Positions 60,021 to 64,000 of a stretch of 64,000 nucleotides of DNA are shown here, one piece after another. Origin of the DNA: Rallus limicola (lineage: Eukaryota > Chordata > Aves > Gruiformes > Rallidae). The notes under the pieces were generated by a model that worked only from the letters and a program-made list of their open reading frames with translations, did not search any database and was not told where the DNA came from. The DNA is taken from NCBI GenBank assembly GCA_022605955.1, contig JAKCOZ010000007.1, positions 14,017,501-14,081,500 of the forward strand, written 5' to 3'. The position numbers and the translations under genes are program-made. How positions within the stretch are numbered: position 1 is the stretch's first letter; each line of letters opens with the position of its first letter.

Positions 60021-61213
60021 CACAGATTCACAGAATGGTAGGGGTTGGAATGGGACCTCTGGAGATCATCTAGTCCAACCTCCCTGCTAAAGCAGGTTCA
60101 CCTAGAGCAGGTTGCACGGGATTGCATTGAGGCAGGTCTTGAATATCTCCGGAGACGGAGACTCCACAACCTCACAACCTCTCTCTGCAGCCTGTCCCAG
60201 GGCTCTGTCACCCTCACAGTGAAGAAGTTTTTCATCATGTTGAGATGGCACTTCCTGTGTTCCAGTTTGTGCCCACTGCCCCTGTCACTGGGCACCAATG
60301 AAAGGAGTCTGTCCCCATCCTCTTGACATCTGCCCTTTAGGTATTCGGAAGCGTTGATCAGAATCCCTCTCAGTGTTCTCCAGGCTAAACAGGTCCAGTT
60401 CTCTTAGCCTGTCCTCATACAAGAGATGCTCCAGTCCCCTCATCATCTTTGTAGCCTCTTGCTGGACAGTAGTTCCCTGTTTTTCCTGAACAGGGGAGCC
60501 AGAACTAGACAAAAGACTCCAGATGTGACCTCATCAGGGCAGAGTAGAGAGGGATAATCTCCCTCTAATTGCTGGTCACACACTCCTTAATACATCCCAT
60601 GGCCTTCTTGGCCATGATGGCACACTGCTGATTCATGGAGAGCTGGTTGTCCAACAGGACTCCCAGGTACTTCTGTGCAGAGCTGCTTCCCAGCAAGTCA
60701 ACCCCCAACCTGTACTGGTGCCTGGGGTTATTCCTCCCGAGGTGCAGGACCCTACACTTGCTTTTGTGGAATGCAATTTAGTTCCTCCTCACCCAACTGT
60801 CCAACCTGTCCAGGTCTCACTGAATGCCAGCACAGCCTTATAGTGTGTTGGCCACTGCTCCAAGTTTTGTATCATGATCAAACTTGCTGAAGGTGCACTC
60901 AGCAAATACAGGTCATTGATATGTTGAATAAGACTGGAACCAGTACTGACCCCTGGGACACGCTGCTAGCTCCAGGCCTCCAACTAGACTCTGCACTGCT
61001 TATCACAACCCTCCACCATCCAGCCAGTTCTCAACCCACCTCACCGTCTGCTCAACCAACCCACACTTCCTAAGCTTTGCCCATGAGGATGTTATGGGCC
61101 ACAGTATCAAAAGCCTTGCTGGAGTCAAGGCAGACAACATCCACTGTTTTCTTCTCCCAGGCAGTCATGCCATCATGTAAGGCTATCCCACTGGCCAAGT
61201 ATGAATTCCCCTC
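60021..61213 (-). mobile_element. CR1 LINE, about 1.2 kb, minus strand (longest copy)
   Basis: The longest CR1 copy in the window. Its 3' tail is at the left (CACAGATTCACAGAATGG, GGGGTTGGAATGGGACCTC) and ORF2 extends rightward to the reverse-transcriptase region. Minus-strand remnants include EATKMMRGLEHLLYEDRLREL (60285-60512) and NMMKNFFTVRVTEPWDRLQR (60098-60298) in different frames. The right part reads, on the minus strand, through codons for the region preceding DLGVL-type motifs up to the segment that complements AAAGCCTTGCTGGAGTCAAG and AGGCAGTCATGCC. Many indels and stops mark a middle-aged, inactive copy. Plus-strand frames here are antisense shadows. Confidence 0.95.
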
Positions 61214-64000
61214 TGCTTGATTTTCTTTTACTTTCTGCTTATTTCTGGATTTCTATGTTGCCTTAGATAAAGTAGGGTTAATTTTCAGATCCTAAATGAG
61301 GAACTAATATTGAACTAAATTTAGATCTGTAGTATTATTTTGTTAATCTAGGCTTTGCAATGTCAAAGGACTAATTTCTATGCTTAGATATATTAGGAAG
61401 AAATTGCATTGACTCCACTGAAATCAAAGGTGTTAGTCTATAAATGTGTTAGCTATAAACAAAAGAAGAATTTATTCAATTAAAATTCTTCATCAACTCC
61501 TCTAAAGTCATTGAATTAAATGGGTGTGACTTTAAGGGACATCTTAGACTATGTCAACCTTATATTGAATTTAAAATACAGATAGATTTATTTTGTTTTT
61601 AAAAGTTGATTGTCTTGACATCACTCTTGGGCAAAAGAATCACATTAAGGTGGTAACATGGCTAATGAAATAACCATTTTGAAATAAACTGAATTATTAT
61701 AATTATTTTTTCATTAAATTGGTTACATGAAAAATAAGTTTATCAGATATTTGATAAAGGTAATGGTGGCTTTTGGTAAAATTTTGAATACTGAGGTTTG
61801 GTCATGTTGATTTTAATAAAAACTCTATGTCTGACAACACACACACATACACATGTATGCAAATGTAATTATATCTCTCTCTGCCTTCTTTCTCCATGTC
61901 ACTTTTTGACAGTGTGAGATAAAAAATATCTCTAGGGAAGAACCATATTTTCCCATGCTTGTAAAGGTGCTGTGAGACTTGTGGATGCTACTGAAATACA
62001 AATATTATATGGTATTTTTAATGAAATACAAATGTTATCTGTTAATAAGAGACGTGTGGATTTATTTCACACCCCCAGTACGGGCACAATCTACCCATGT
62101 GTGTGACAAAGAAGACTGAACTGGCACTGTAACGTCCCTTCAGCTGGCAAAAGAAAAAATTCCTGAGTGGGAGTTCCCCAACCAATCTTTCCTTAGCAGA
62201 AAAAGATAACACTACTTTAGAGTTATAACCTCATCCAGTTTAGGCATAGCCTCCTTCCTGATTAGTCAGTTGGAATACTGTAATCAGTGACATCATGGTA
62301 ATGATGAGAGAAGAGCATCTGTGTTAGAATGTTAAATGAAGGGCCAATGAGGAGACTGGATTCTCTATTATCAAACTCTTCTCTAAAGAATGTTGATTTC
62401 TTTCAACCAAGTTTGCAAATAAACTAGTGAAAACTTTAAGAAAAGGCACGTGCCTCACATATCAAAGGAAAATGGTATTGAGTGGCTTAAAAACTTCCAT
62501 GCTCTTTTAAGTAAGCCTATCTCTAAAATGTCAAGGCTTGAAATTTTCCAGGAACTCCTGCATCAGCTCAAGGGATAAGGTTAGAAAGAACAAGCACCAT
62601 TTAAATGGAATCCCATTTATTTCCACACTTGGTAAGCATAATTCCCAAGTGATCCTTATTCCTGCCACACACACTTGCTGACCACAGTTTCTAGATTTTG
62701 ATTTTGGTCATGTAAAATGAACGTGTTACAAGGTTTGATCCAAAAAAAAAAAAAGGAGAAAAAGGTAATATAAGGACTTTTTTTTTTAATATAAAAAGTA
62801 ATTTAAGGAGAACACACTATGAGAGGAGAAACTGTGTGTTTGGTCCTCCTCCTGGTTTGTGCCAGAGTAGATAGAAAGGGATGAAAAATGAGGAATTTAA
62901 CTACCTGTACAGCAGCCAAGGAAGATCAACTTGCATCTGGAGAAACACATTGTTCTACACAAAAAACATTTCAACATAAACCTAAATTAGAATTTTATGG
63001 CCTTTGTATTTTGCATGCTCTGGACCTCAAAAATTCATTCACATTTTTCAATTAACAAAAAGTCACAATATTCTTCAGATTACACTAGCAATAGAATTAT
63101 TAGCAGTTAGATTCTCTGTTCCTGTCCATCCAGCTGGTTTATATAGCACCCATCACTAAAGTATCTACTAGCTGCATAGACCCTTCTGGATTTTATTTTC
63201 ATTATATTCTCATGTGGTAGGGAAATAATTCCTATTTCACATTAAACGATTCACTGACTTTCTATTGACGCTTGGTACAATGAAGTGTCATTTTTGAGAA
63301 GGCAGTATTAGGAGAGATTGTGAACCTAAACCACATTAGAAACCATGGTTTAGTTTCTGAAATTAGTCTATTTCACATATCTTGCTATATGGGAGTGCTT
63401 TTAAAAAATCTGGCTCCTGTTGCAGATACTGAAGAATTCTGAAATTAGATAGATTTATCCTATCATGTATGCTAGTATGGTAACTGCTAAAGGAAGATCC
63501 TTTCTTGGAAGACCTTTCTTCCAAAGCAAGCATAATAGTTATAATTAAATTACTAGTTCTGTACAAATGTCTATTAACTTATTAGATACAATAGGATCCT
63601 ATAAAGCAAGGTAACTATCACATTTGCAAAAGCTAGATAAGGCAAAAGGATTCTGAACTGCTCTCAAGAGAGCACTTTGAGGTGATGGTAGCTATTTAGG
63701 ATAGCTTATGTCATAGGGAATAGGACTAGAATTCATACGGGCTTTTGTCATGTCTTACTGTACTTCTCTCCAAATCCTTAGTAGTAGTCTTATTCTGTGC
63801 CAAAACTCCTTGAGTTTATTAATATTCCCTACACATTGTGCTTGTTTCTGTTTTTTAAAGTTATTGCCAGATTATAGCCTGTCTGTGCCTGATAGTGGTT
63901 GTGTTTGTGTATGAGCACAGGGTCATCTGATAACAAATTGTAGCACTGCGCGATAAGCAATGTTTAAAATGGGTACAAGCCAGAAACCTATGGCTCCCAG
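61214..64000. other. AT-rich non-coding end of window
   Basis: No gene is recognised. It holds a weak palindromic-repeat core (61405-61440), a short CA run (61838-61853), a 30-bp-period duplication (61992-62038) and A/T runs near 62742-62790. Confidence 0.55.
61992..62038 (+). repeat. 30-bp-period tandem duplication
   Basis: TGAAATACAAATATTAT at 61992-62008 recurs as TGAAATACAAATGTTAT at 62022-62038, with one difference in 17 bp. The sequence between and after is only weakly similar. Confidence 0.75.

Noticed and set aside
1..64000. CRISPR arrays, tRNA/rRNA genes, operons, endogenous retrovirus LTRs
   Set aside because: None is visible; the composition and repeats are those of a bird genome, and no LTR pair or gag/pol/env-like frame was recognised.

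Overview
The window looks like a stretch of bird nuclear genome: intergenic DNA or a very long intron. The diagnostic feature is the CR1 LINE family. Many 5'-truncated copies end in the typical 8-bp tail motif (ATTCTATG-type, read on either strand) or carry the conserved C-terminal part of ORF2. There are no operons and no bacterial or phage gene organisation. No LTR retrovirus is recognisable, and no protein-coding gene can be identified with confidence. Open reading frames are short, unrelated to each other and mostly antisense to, or inside, repeats. The longest, 206 codons on the minus strand near 25 kb, contains a piece of CR1 reverse transcriptase. I cannot name the species.

Layout. 1-330 holds the edge of a 251-bp-period duplication. 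4.4-11.1 kb is a CR1-rich block with four plus-strand copies, one of them hit by a tiny antisense CR1 tail. 15.75-16.41 kb is an old minus-strand CR1. 17-26 kb is mostly unique and carries a (GAA)21 tract, a 34-bp-period duplication, ancient palindromic repeat remnants, a MIR-like fragment and an isolated CR1 reverse-transcriptase fragment. 27.7-29.4 kb is the most gene-like part: a G26 run, a CpG-retaining block with a perfect CRE and AP-1 site, and two exon-like segments with matching phase. 29.6-32.3 kb has three CR1 pieces. 32-46 kb is mostly unique. 46.3-48.7 kb has two very old CR1-lineage 3' ends. 48.7-64 kb looks more AT-rich, with a short CR1 tail at 52.7 kb and a roughly 1.2-kb minus-strand CR1 at 60.0-61.2 kb.

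Function. Nothing here forms a pathway. The window records layered retrotransposition: very old CR1-lineage and palindromic elements, then middle-aged CR1, then younger CR1. A few regulatory or exon candidates are given as inference only. I found no convincing undescribed system. The best candidates for follow-up are the 27.96-29.39 kb block and the set of ancient palindromic elements.
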